From Costus lasius (Eukaryota > Streptophyta > Magnoliopsida > Zingiberales > Costaceae): a DNA stretch of 64,000 nucleotides. The notes under the pieces are model-generated. The model ran no database searches, had not been told where the DNA came from, and worked only from the letters and a program-made list of their open reading frames with translations. Made by a program: the position numbers and the translations under genes. Positions 33,478-45,033 of this stretch are shown piece by piece. The stretch lies in assembly GCA_027563935.2 (NCBI GenBank), contig JANVAS020000239.1, forward strand, positions 62,001-126,000. The letters run 5' to 3'. Numbering within the stretch: position 1 is the stretch's first letter; each line of letters opens with the position of its first letter.

Positions 33478-35173
33478 TGAGTGTCCCCTAACCTAAGGGG
33501 GGAAACCCTAATGGTGGCGCATAACAATAATTTCGCATGGGAAGCTAGGGTTTCAAGAGATCTTTATATGTCATATAATTAACTTTTAAATGATTGAATG
33601 GATGAAGAAGAACTCATACCATAGCCATCGGTTTGATGGTGCCTTGGAAGCAAAGGCGCAAATGAACCTTCTCCAAAGTTGACGCACACAAGAAGATCGA
33701 TGCGCTCACTCCTTTGAAGCCTTTGTGCTAGCAAAGCCCTTCAAAGGGTCCTTGTCGAATGAAAGGGATGGAGATGTTGATCCTTCTTGGCCGAATCCTC
33801 CTCCTCAGTAGCTTCAAGCGCCGCCACACACAAAAGTGTCGAGAGAGAGAAGTCACGATAGGGAGCCAAGCGAGAATAGGATATCCCTATTCGAACATGA
33901 GAGATCTCCAAGTGGAGATCATGGTTTCTAAAAATAGAAACCACAATTCGCTCACACGTTCACGCCAAGTGAACGAATCACCACGCCATCTCCCTTTGAA
34001 CCATGCGCTCATATAATGAGCCGGTTCAATTTGGTTCGGTTCAAGAACCAACCAAGCCAAGCGATCCAGTCTAGATCTTAATTAAACCCTAAGGCTCCAA
34101 ATCTAACCGTTCATCTCTTGATGCTCCTGATCTCACCGATCTAGCATCCAATCTCTCGATCAAAGCTTACCGATCTCAAGCCCTAATCAATCAAACATGA
34201 TCAGACCAGATCTCACTTACAACCAGAGATTAAATCCCTTTAAACTGAACCCAAATAATTCAGTCCACACGATCTGACTTAAGTAAGCCATATCATCAAT
34301 TTGTGCGACCCTAAGGGTTTCCTTTAAATGTCGGTAACGATAACTTACGTCATCACGATCAGTGAGGGGTATCTAGCAACACATCACTGTCTCCCGATAT
34401 AAAGGAAAGAGTCTTCCAAGACTACACCCAAACCACAGCACAAGTGTGAAACCAATTCACAAGGCATGCATATTTCCTTTGCCACTGGATGTTCTTATTG
34501 GACAAGCGTGTCAAGCTTGTTGCTCCAATATGATGAGCATGATTAGATCAGATGAACATAGTCATCTGGGTATGGCCATACACTTTCTCAATCATCTCAT
34601 CCAGGGGGGCCCTTTAGAACATCACACTCCACTTAAGGAGACGGCAATCCTTTATCTATCACTAGTGCCCTAACCTGATTCAAGCTCACCATCCAAGATA
34701 GTCTATAATCATTATGTTTCAAATGATATTGAACTACCTCAAAATGATGACAATCATCATTTAGAAAACACAAGTGATCTCAAGTCAGAGGAAATGTGCC
34801 ACTTGTCGCATTCAAGGATTATTCATATTGTGACAAGCAATTGAATATCCTAGTAGGGTCTGTCCAGTACATCCAATGTACTCATGAGTCTACATCTTAT
34901 TCCATGCTCGAAGCATCCTATAAGATTAGAGCACATATTAGTCTCAATCATATCAAGGCTGTCTCATGTTCACCAAGATATCTCGACTAAGGACTTAACT
35001 GCATGTCAGCCTAGCTGAACAGCATTTGAGACATTATTCAGAAGTACACTTATTGCAGCAGACAATGTAACAAACTGAATAACAACCATGCCTTCATAAA
35101 CATAAGAGTTTATTACATGATACTGATACATTCCCAAGGCCTCAAACATTAGCCTTAAGGGCATACCCCAACA
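33478..35173 (-). repeat. Copia H 5' LTR
   Basis: 1696 bp, starting TGAGTGTCCCC (two changes against the other LTR's TGAAAGTCCCC) and ending CCCCAACA. It is followed by the right TCTAC duplication. Confidence 0.95.
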
Positions 35174-35478
35174 TCTACAACAATGCAAGAACAGCAAGGT
35201 CAGTATCAATGTTTAGAATCAATCCAGGACTTAAGAAAGATTCTTTTCTCACTATTTTATCTGACTGTAAAATCCATTAAAACAGTCCGAAAGAGTAACA
35301 CTCTTTTAGTGAGATGGGATCCAGATTTCATACTTGGTCTCCGCGTCCCGCTCAGGCGAGATAAGATGCACAGAGAGTACAAGCACTAATTTCTGGTAGG
35401 CAGTCCCTGCCAATCGCCAACCCGTGCGATTCCCCTTCATCTAGGCAATCCAGCAGACTGTGCCAACTGAGTTGGTAC
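35174..35478 (-). other. Copia F leader, gag-proximal part
   Basis: Matches the A and H leaders just upstream of gag (CAATGCAAGAACAGCAAGG and following). It ends with the hairpin sequence at 35460-35478, immediately after which element T is inserted. The leader resumes at 49282. Confidence 0.88.
35474..35478. repeat. target-site duplication GGTAC (left)
   Basis: GGTAC at 35474-35478 and 49282-49286 flanks element T. The join restores GAGTTGGTACAACACAG as in A and H. Confidence 0.95.
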
Positions 35479-37010
35479 TGTAAGATCCAAGGATCTTAAG
35501 TCCTGGTAAGCATTATTTTGGTTTTGTCTAAAATTATTGACTGTGATATTTTTCTATGTATTGGTTGTTAATAGTTAATTAACTAGAGATTTTTGGTTGT
35601 TAATTTATTGTAAATTAATTAGAGATTATTTATTTGATTATTGGCTATTAATTTATGATAAATTATTATTGGTTGTTCATGATAAATTAATTAGGATTTA
35701 TGGGTTGTAAATTGTAAGTTAATTAATTAGACCTTATTGGTTAATTAAATCCTTATTGGATGTTAATTAAATCCTTAATGGATTTCGTTAAGTGAATGGT
35801 TAGTGGATGGTTAAATTAATTATTAATTATGAGTTTTTTTGGGTTGGCGCTAATTGGGTTTGAAATTCAAATTTATTAGTTAAATGGATTAAACCCTATT
35901 TGAATTAATTGGTTAATGGGTTAAAAATTAAAAACCGAATTTTTAGTGGGTATTTCGGTTAGGGAAGGAAGAATTGATGATTTTTGGCTTGAGGAAATCT
36001 TGGGGCGGCTAGGGCAAGGAAGAAGGCGATCTTGGTGTTCTTGAAGAGTTCTTGGCGATTTTCTCCATCTACTTCCCCTTGGCGAATTCCTTGAGGTGAA
36101 ACTTCCTTGGTGAGTTCTTGGAGATCCTTTGGGCGACATCAAGGCTTTAGGCAAGTTTTTTGGGAAGATTTTAACCTTAGTATTCTCGGTTTAAGAGGTG
36201 AGTGGAATGTCTTGTTTGACCTATGAATTTATTTGCGTTTGTGACATGAATGTCTTGTTTGACCTATGAATTTAGTTGTGTTTGTGACATGATACATTTG
36301 AGTTCTTGGAATTTCTACCATGTTAAAACCGAATTTAGGGGATGAAAACCAAAATTGAGATGTTCTTTCATGTAAACCGAATTCTTGATAATTTTCATGA
36401 TAATCCGAAATCTTGATATTATTTATGATAAATTATTCATGACAACCGAAATTTGGTATTATTTATGAAAAACCGAAATTAACATGTTTACATGAGGATT
36501 ATAAAGACAATTACATATTATAATTTTATGTTGATGTTATGGAATTTAGGTAGTTTTAAATTAGTGAATTTTGAGCATGACATTCTTGTTAACTAGAGTT
36601 TAAATTTTAAATAGATGACATGTTGTAAAACCGTGGGTTATATGTGTTGTAATGATTTTTGGATGTGTGTTAATTACAATCCATGACTGTTTATTTAGGT
36701 GTGTAGCATGTTATTTAATTTAGATGTGTAGCCTGTTATTTAATTGTTTGAGAAATTTGGGTGATAACATAGCAAGGTTTGACTAAACTAATCTGCATGA
36801 AATCTAAGGACTACACTATATTATGTGGTATTCGAATATGAAATATTATGTGTTATGTTATGTGATTTTCGAATAGTATGGGTTATGTGAATTTTGAACA
36901 ATATGTGTTATGTGATGGATTATGTGAATTTTGAATATTATGTGTTATGTGTTGGTTAGGACTATGGCTAAGTGTAACCGTGTACTCATAGGATAGTCCT
37001 TATGTGATAT

Positions 37011-38140
37011 GTTAAGGGTTTGAATTTCAGCCCTGTATTTGATATGTGAGGAGGTTGATGTTCAGCCTGCCTATTATGATTATTGTGATGGGGGTTGATG
37101 TTCAGCCTGCCCGATATGATTTTTGTGATGACTATCCTAGAGTCTAGTTGACACTTAGGAGTCCACCTTTATGAAATATGATATAAGATGTGTTTGTTGT
37201 CCAGTAGGAACCTTTTGGGAGAACGGGTTTTGACGCAAAGTGCCATGTCTTGGTCGGACAGGGGCCACCTCTTGATGTCATCACTCTCTTTTTGTGATAT
37301 GGGGTGTCGTAGAGCAAAGTGCCACGTCGTGAACCGGCGGGGGCCACCTCTTGAATCTACACACAAGCCATCGATGTGTTTATGGGGTGTTTTAGAGCAA
37401 AGTGCCACGTCGTGACCTGGCGGGGGCCACCTCTTGATTCTACTCACTGTCCATGTTTATGTGTTGCACGAGATTTTGCCGCTCCCAGTGCTTAGGCCAA
37501 AGCCGGGTTAGACCATATTGGTCACTACTGAATATGCTGGACAACTAGGTTAACTAAGTATTGGTGTGTTGCACGAGATGTGTTAAGGGTTTGAATTTCA
37601 GCCCTGTATTTGATATGTGAGGAGGTTGATGTTCAGCCTGCCTATTATGATTATTGTGATGGGGGTTGATGTTCAGCCTGCTCGATATGATTTTTGTGAT
37701 GACTATCCTAGAGTCTAGTTGACACTTAGGAGTCCACCTTTATGAAATATGATATAAGATGTGTTTGTTGTCCAGTAGGAACCTTTTGGGAGAACGGGTT
37801 TTGACGCAAAGTGCCATGTCTTGGTCGGACAGGGGCCACCTCTTGATGTCATCACTCTCTTTTTGTGATATGGGGTGTCGTAGAGCAAAGTGCCACGTCG
37901 TGAACCGGCGGGGGCCACCTCTTGAATCTACACACAAGCCATCGATGTGTTTATGGGGTGTTTTAAAGCAAAGTGCCACGTCGTGACCTGGCGGGGGCCA
38001 CCTCTTGATTCTACTCACTGTCCATGTTTATGTGTTGCACGAGATTTTGCCGCTCCCAGTGCTTAGGCCAAAGCCAGGTTAGACCATATTGGTCACTACT
38101 GAATATGCTGGACAACTAGGTTAACTAAGTATTGGTGTGT
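37011..38140 (+). repeat. 559-bp tandem duplication within the 5' LTR
   Basis: Copies at 37011-37569 and 37582-38140 are almost identical (a few differences, e.g. CCGAT/CTCGAT and GCCGGG/GCCAGG). The 12 bases between them (TGCACGAGATGT) resemble GTTGCACGAGAT inside the unit. The 3' LTR has one copy, so the duplication arose after insertion. Confidence 0.93.
37235..37437 (+). repeat. three spaced ~41-bp motifs in the Tekay LTR
   Basis: A motif starting GCAAAGTGCCA and ending GGGGCCACCTCTTGA occurs at about 37235-37276, 37314-37354 and 37397-37437. It recurs in the duplicate unit (+571), in the 3' LTR (about 48134-48336) and in reverse in the solo LTR (about 43285-43325 and 43393-43434). Confidence 0.85.
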
Positions 38141-38956
38141 TTAGTTGGTTTAGAGTATGACTCTAGAACTTGAGTTTGTTGAACCTGAGTTTGTTATATG
38201 TTGGTGTGTACATCTGGCTGTTTATATGACTTCTGTATTTAATCTTGTTGTATATTGACATAATGTTCTGTTAAAGATTTTTAAAATAATCTGCCTATAT
38301 TTTTGAATGTATGTTATGGATGGTCGATTTAGACTATCCACTCACTGGGCTGTGTAGCTCACCCCTCACTATTTTCAGGCATAGAGCAGGGGCGCATTTC
38401 TTGAGTTAGCATTGGCGTGGACATTATGCTAGTTTGCTGTGATTATATTTAAGAACTTTTGTGCTTAAATATGAGGCCGGTTGTGGCCGAACTATATGAG
38501 TTATACGAACTATATGAATGATGTGAACTATGTGAATTTGTGTGAACCACGTGAACTATGTGAAATTTGTGTTGCCAGATTGTGGCAGTTAAATGAGTTT
38601 GATTTTTGTGTCACCGCGGGCCTCAGCCTGGTTTCGGTGTTCGGTATGAGTTTATAAAATCGACTTTGTGGCTTTGCTTTGAATTTTGAATCGAATTGTA
38701 TTTATGCCATCGGATTTGATATAACTGTTGCCTTGCATATGTCTAGTGCAAGGATTGCGTGGTGGCAGGTACCCTTATGTGATTTATGAGATTTGTGTTT
38801 TGTGGATATTTATATGTATGGATTTTTGAAATTTTCAGATCGTGTTTTCTTGAACTCGGTTTTACCTAGCATATGAATCGATCTTATATGAAACATCCTG
38901 TATCATTCATGAATTGTGCCATTTGTTTGGGGTTAAGATAACGGGATGTTACAGAA

Positions 38957-38968
38957 TGGTATCAGAGC
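38957..38968 (+). other. primer binding site, tRNA-iMet (element T)
   Basis: TGGTATCAGAGC lies 3 bp after the LTR end ...TTACA. Confidence 0.93.
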
Positions 38969-39079
38969 AGTTGGCTAGCTAAAACTTAGTTTGGGGGAAA
39001 ACATGTTTGTGTATTGCTAGACACCTGTTAGGTTTATGATTGTTTTCCTGACTATGATATGTGTGTGTAGGCATTTAAG

Positions 39080-42000
39080 ATGGTGCGAACCAGAGGAAAT
39101 GCTAGTGATGAGGGCGAGCAGACCCCGAATCTCACAAGAACTATTGAGGCTCTAACTGGCATGGTACAGCAACAAGGTGCCATGATAGAGAGGCAAGCTC
39201 AGATGCTGCAGCAGCAACAGACTCAGCATCAAGAGGCACAACAGCAGCTTTTGCAGCAGCTGACTCAAGAGAGACCCCAGACTACTACTCGAGCGGTGGG
39301 GGATGACTCTCAGGAGGGCGCTCACAGGCGCTATGCTTCACTTGTGAGTGAATTCCAGAAACTGGGTCCTAGTTCTTTTTATGGGGGCTCAGAATCCAGT
39401 ACTGCTGAGAACTGGCAGTTGTGCTTGGAAAAGATTTTCCAAGTCATGCGCTGCTTAGATGAGGATAAGTTATGTCTGACCACCTATATGATGCGTGGAG
39501 ACGCAAATGAGTGGTGGAAGGGCGTGGTGAGACTTGCCGAAGAAAGACATGAGACTGTAGATTGGCCTTACTTCTTGTCTCGATTTAACGAGAAGTACTT
39601 CCCAGATAGTTTGGTGGAGGACCGAGAGGTGGAATTTATTCACCTGGAGCAGGGTGATATGACTGTGGACCAGTATGAATTACAGTTCACGAAATTGGGA
39701 AAGTATGCTCCTCACCTGATAAACACTGAAAAGAGGAGAGCTACTAAGTTTCTCAGAGGTCTCAGATGGGACATTAGAGAGCAGGTTGGTGCTCAGCACT
39801 TGGAGACCTATGTTGAGACTGTTGGGCGAGCACGCACCATTGAGAGATACATAGCTGAGAGGAGTTCTCATGTTGCCGTGACAGTGGTTCCTGCAGCTGA
39901 GGTGGCGGCTCCTCAGTATGGCAGTGGCGGCAAGGGTAAGAAGTACCCTAAACATAAGGACTACAAGAAGAGCAGGTATAAGCCTTACTCTTACAAGGCA
40001 CCGCAGCAGTCCAGGGATGCACCGCAGCAGTTCAGGGATGCCAGGGAGGCAAAGATCAGTAACAATGAGAACTGGACTTGCAATTATTGTGGGCTCAAGG
40101 GAGATCTAGTGAAAGACTGTTATAAGAAGAATGGCGTGTGCTTCAGGTGTAAGAAACCGGGGCACATGGTCAGGGACTGCAAAGAGCCTGAGATACAGCC
40201 TAGAGGCGCAGATAAGCCTACAGTCCAGACTAGAGTTTATGCTGTGGCTGAGAAGGATACACGAGCTTCCCGATCCGTTGTGGAAGGTACCTTATTTGTA
40301 TTTGATCAGTTAGCTCGCATTTTATTTGATCCTGGTGCAAATTTGTCTTTTGTATCTGTTAAGTTTGCTGCATGTTTACCTGTGTTACCTAAGGTGATGA
40401 ATTATGTTGTGTCTGTGAGTACTCCCTTAGGAAAGTCATTATCTACAGACACTGTGTGTGCTGATTGTGTGGTGCATGTAGAGGGTTATGAGTTTCTAGT
40501 GGATTTAATCCTCCTAGACATGCAAGACTATGATGTCATCCTAGGTATGGATTGGTTATCCTCACATCATGCTACTGTGGATTGCTTTGAGAAAGTAATC
40601 ACTTTAAATTTGTTAGATGGGAACCGGATTTTTGTGAGAGGTCTAGTGTCGGACCAAGGACCGCATGTAATATCTTTCCTGCAGGCCAGGAAGTTACTTG
40701 CTAGTGGATGCAAGGGTTATCTTGCACATGTTAAGGTGCAGGATGATTCTACTTCTGATTTGACTCAGATGGCGGTGGTGAAAGAATTTCCTGATGTGTT
40801 CTCTGAGGAATTTTCAGGCTTGCCACCAATTAGAGAAGTGGAGTTTGGCATTGAGTTGGCGCCAGGTACGGCACCTATCTCCAGAGCTCCTTATCGCATG
40901 GCTACCTCAGAGCTGGCTGAGCTTAAGAAACAATTGGAGGAATTGCTAGAGAAAGGGTACATTCGGCCTAGTGCTTCTCCCTGGGGAGCGCCAGTGCTAT
41001 TTGTAAAGAAGAAAGATGGAACCCTGAGGATGTGTATAGACTACAGGCAATTGAACCAAGTGACTATCAAGAATAAGTATCCTCTTCCCAGAATTGATGA
41101 TCTATTTGATCAATTACAGGGAGCTACAGTGTTCTCTAAGATTGATCTGAGATCAGGGTATTATCAGCTTAGGGTCAAGGATGAGGATATATTTAAGACT
41201 GCTTTCAGGACCAGGTATGGGCATTTTGAATTTTTAGTTATGCCTTTTGGACTGACGAATGCACCTGCTGTCTTCATGGATTTGATGAACAGGGTATTCC
41301 ATGAATTGCTTGACTCTTGTGTGGTAGTCTTTATAGACGATATTTTGGTATACTCACGGACTACTTCAGATCATGTCAGTGACTTGCGCAGAGTGCTGGA
41401 GATTCTGAGGAAGAACCGATTATTTGCCAAGGCTAGTAAGTGTGAGTTCTGGCTAGAGAAAATCAGCTTCTTGGGACATGTGATTTCTGGTCAGGGGGTG
41501 TCTGTGGATCCAGTTAAGGTGCAAGCCATCCTTAATTGGGGAAGACCGACTAGTGCTACTGAGATCAGGAGTTTCCTAGGTTTAGCAGGTTACTACCGGA
41601 GATTTGTTGAGGGATTCTCCAAGCTGGCGGGTCCTTTAACTAAATTGACCAGAAAGGAGGCCAAGTTTATTTGGGATGATAAGTGTGAAGAGAGCTTTCA
41701 AGAGCTGAAAAGGAGGTTGACTAGTACACCAATCCTCATTATTCCTAGTGATGGGGAAAGGTTTACTGTTTATACGGATGCTTCTGGCAAAGGGTTGGGT
41801 TGTGTCTTGATGCAGAAGGGTTCTGTAGTAGCCTATGCTTCGAGACAGCTGAAGGAGTATGAGTTGAACTACCCTACTCATGATTTGGAGTTGGCGGCCG
41901 TAGTCTTTGCTTTGAAGATATGGCGTCACTATTTACTGGGTCAGGAGTTTGATCTGTTCACTGACCACCAGAGTCTCAAGTATATCTTCACTCAGAAGGA

Positions 42001-42374
42001 GTTGAACATGAGACAGAGAAGATGGATGGAGTTGATCAAAGACTATGACTTCTCTATTCAGTATCAGGCTGGAAAGGCCAATGTAGTGGCGGATGCTCTG
42101 AGCAGACATCCAGTTACTTCAGTAGCTGCTTTACGAGTCAGTGAGTGGCGGTTACTGCAGGAGTTCAGCGATCTCAGGATCAGTGTTTCTCCTAGAGTTC
42201 AGTCGGGTTATGTGGCTTTTCTCAGAGTACAGTCTGCTTTGTTGCAGAAGATCAGAGATCAGCAGTCGGTGGATCCGAAATTAGTTCAGATCAGGGATAG
42301 TCTGGTTGATGGCGCAGTTCAGGATTTTAACCTGTCTGATGATGGTATTCTTCGATTTCGTGGAAGGGTATGTG
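39080..42374 (+). pseudogene. Tekay-type gag-pol, 5' part (gag-protease-RT-RNase H)
   Basis: ATG at 39080 (MVRTRGN), about 126 bp after the LTR. Open for ~1098 codons until the solo LTR. Gag is followed by two zinc knuckles: the first at residue 334 lacks its His (Asp in that position), the second at 354 is canonical ([14 protein letters not shown]). Protease motif is Asp417-Pro-Gly where the family expects D-S/T-G. RT has FIDD at 751-754. RNase H has Asp900 (YTDASGKG), then Glu in LELAAVVFA and Asp in FTDHQSLKY. The last codons before 42375 belong to the RNase H-integrase spacer, and the frame continues at 45039 beyond the inserted LTR. The protein is broken by the insertion. Confidence 0.95.
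42370..42374. repeat. target-site duplication ATGTG (left)
   Basis: ATGTG at 42370-42374 and 45034-45038 brackets the solo LTR. Removing LTR and one copy keeps the pol frame open. Confidence 0.95.
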
Positions 42375-45033
42375 TGTAACGCCCCCTCAGAATAAACCCC
42401 AAACACAGACATAAGCCGCGGAAGATAGGGAGCGTCACACACAATTAACAGTGCAGATGCTAGGGAATAATAGCTGTGAGAAAACCGGTTCAAAAAAAAT
42501 TCGGCAGCATGTCCCCAGTAAAACTAAAGAAATTCCTGTACATGATCACCAATAACACAATACGGGTCGACATGCCGACCACAAACTGAAACATAACATT
42601 TCAAAGTCAAAAGCTCACATTACTTATCACAACGTCGAACTAATAAACCACGATAATCAAAAGAAAACACAAGATAACACAGAATTCACCGAAAAACAGG
42701 CTTAAGCCCTCGGTTTAACAGTCGAATCAAAACTAAATGCCAACCCGGCAACTATATCACATAAATCCAAAATCAGTATACCAGCCACATCCGGCTAACG
42801 TGTCCATGAACACAAAATCACACAAAAACTTGGCCACATCCGGCCCACAAATAGCACAGGCACGCAGGCCCCAAAATATGAAATCAGAAAACTAAGTCCG
42901 CTCATGCTGTAGGCTCCTGCCCTGCATCTGGAAATATTGTGGAATGAGCTACACGGCTCAGTGAGTAGATAGTCTCGTTCGACCATCCACGAATATACAG
43001 TCAGAAATATATGCAGATATCTTTCAAGACTTTTAACGGAAGAATGCCAATACAACATAAACAACATAATAAAACCGTTAATCACAAATCACAATCATAA
43101 TCAGAAACTAATACACCCACTACCCCTGGGCAACCAGATCACCAACGGCCTAGCCGGCTAACAGACTAGAAATTACACAACTATTGTCCAGTGAATTCAG
43201 AATTGACCCCGAGGGTCCAACCCGGCCTTCGTCAAGGCACTGAGAGTAACATGTAACGAACCATGGTGAGGCGTAGATTCAAGAGGTGGCCCCCGCCAGG
43301 TCACGACGTGGCACTTTGCTCTACGACACCCAACCATACCCCATTTACCGGGAACACAACACCCCCTTTACCGGGAACAGAAGGTGAATGAATTCAAGAG
43401 GTGGCCCCCGTCTGACCAAGACGTGGCACTTTGCTTCAAACACCCAACTCTCAAATGGTTTATCACTTGGACAAAAATACCTTTAACACAACCGGAACCC
43501 TGAACCTCTAACCTGGTCACTAGACTCTAGAACAGCCCCTCCATTACCGGAAACAAAGCAGACTAGGATGGGTAGATTCCCCGACCCCCAAATCAGAATG
43601 GCTGTTTACAGAGTGCTCTAGTTAACCCTTAGGTTCAGTCCACCCAAGTCTAGGACCCTTATCGAACGCATACAACACAAATATTGTCACAGACATCACC
43701 TCAATCAAGTTCAGGGAAGGTCCTTAGATTTCATGCAAGTATGGTTTAACCTTTCCTAAGTTATCATCCAAAGTTATCAATCAATATTCCATGTCATTAC
43801 TTTCTACATACACCATTCAATTAAAAATACATAATAATACAGAAAATTCACCAAATTTCGTTCACAATTAACATAAATGCAGAATATCACATATTCATAG
43901 TTTTCTACTAGTTCTGATAACAAAAGACAGAAATACCCCTAGTTCAAAGTTTAAGTCATGCAGGAAAATTTATCCAAAAATTTCGTAAAAATATTCATTA
44001 CGTCCCTCATGATCCCTAGATTCGTAATTTCAAGTTTTCCCCAATTTTAACTAGGAAATTTACCGAATTACCCCTAGGTCAATTTCAGTCAACAGAAATT
44101 TTTATTTCTAAAAATTCCCAAAAAAATACAGTAGAATCCTCATATACCTAATTTCATGAATATCAAGTTTTCCCCAATTTTTACCCATGCATTTGGGCGT
44201 AATTTCAAGAAGAAGGGTCGAAATTCTCATTCAAACCCTAATCTTCATGCAAATGACAAATCTAAGGTATCATACATGACGAATCAAGTCTAATTGGGGA
44301 TTAGAAGCCTTAGGGAAGAAAAGCCCTAATTTTCCATGCAACTAGGGTTTCGAAATTTGGGGAAAAACACTAAGACACAAACAAATTTGCAATCAAGGGT
44401 TCATAGCATGTTCTTAAGCTTTAAACTTCTTTGAATCAAACCATAATCCAAAAATGCGTGGACAAGATAGAGGAGAAGATCCACTCACTTAGTTTCGGTT
44501 CTTCCCAAGCCAACACCCTCACGCCACTCACGCCACACACCGCCGGAAGCACACGATGATCGCCGGCAAGGGTCGCCGGAAGTTGCCTCCACCACCTCTC
44601 ACCGCCGGCCACAAGAAGAGGAGAAGAGGGAGGAGGGCAAACCGCCACCTTCTTCTTCAAGGAAGCAAAAATCGTGAGCAAGAGGGAGAAGAGGAAATCG
44701 TGAGTGAGAAGTGAGAAATGGATCCCCTAGTTTTAACTTTCTACCCATTAAGCCTCCAAGATCCAATAACCCTTTACCATAAGTTATTTCCCCACTTCAC
44801 CCTTATCAAGGGTTCTTACCCTTTTTCTAAAGGAAAGACACCACTAGCCTAGTGGTGTGCAGCACACACTCCACGCCTTAAGTCGCAGGTTCGAATCCTC
44901 TCCGCGACATAAATTTTTACATTGCAGGAAAATACACAAATCAACACATTTTCTCATTGAAAGAAATTCCCAAAAATGCTAAATAAATAACATTTTATTT
45001 TTCTTACCTGCTAATAAATTTCTGGATCTTACA
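42375..45033 (-). mobile_element. solo Gypsy LTR inserted in element T pol
   Basis: 2659 bp, plus-strand TGTAACGCCCCC to GGATCTTACA, that is TGTAAGATCC... in minus orientation, the same tip as the T LTRs. No internal region; TSD ATGTG. It shares the spaced GTGGCCCCCG/ACGTGGCACTTTGC motif with T but otherwise differs strongly, so it comes from a related, distinct family or subfamily. Confidence 0.93.
44833..44912 (+). other. tRNA-like (SINE-like) segment inside the solo LTR
   Basis: A-box-like TAGCCTAGTGG (44845-44855) and a perfect B-box GGTTCGAATCC (44888-44898) are spaced 32 bp apart on the plus strand. The segment pairs poorly as a cloverleaf, so it reads as a tRNA-derived remnant, not a tRNA gene. 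Confidence 0.5.

Larger units (their letters stand above)
26064..35173 (-). mobile_element. nearly intact Copia element H
   Basis: Complete 9110-bp element: 3' LTR 26064-27759, polypurine tract 27760-27770, gag-pol 31661-27780, leader 31662-33477, primer site 33464-33475, 5' LTR 33478-35173, TSD TCTAC. Both LTRs are exactly 1696 bp and differ at about 15 sites by eye. It sits in the leader of F, 21 bp from the F gag ATG. Confidence 0.95.
35479..38953 (+). repeat. Tekay-type 5' LTR with internal duplication
   Basis: 3475 bp, TGTAAGATCC to GGGATGTTACA. It is 571 bp longer than the 3' LTR, fully explained by a direct repeat at 37011-37569 and 37582-38140 with a 12-bp filler between. A perfect inverted repeat TAAGATCC-AA-GGATCTTA lies at 35481-35498. 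Simple degenerate repeats rich in TTATGTGAATTTTGAA (36845-36955) and GAACTATGTGAA (38490-38575) are present. Confidence 0.95.

Noticed and set aside
37235..37437. Regularly spaced repeats that could suggest a CRISPR array
   Set aside because: Plant LTR context, imperfect repeats, spacers that are conserved LTR sequence, and no cas genes.
37144..38018. Overlapping ORFs of 67-92 codons in Tekay LTRs, repeated at 48043-48346
   Set aside because: They fall on the spaced LTR motif array, occur on both strands and simply follow the nucleotide repeat.
44436..44681. 81-codon ORF rich in Pro/Gly inside the solo Gypsy LTR
   Set aside because: GC-rich LTR stretch without protein similarity; the LTR itself has exact boundaries and a target duplication.
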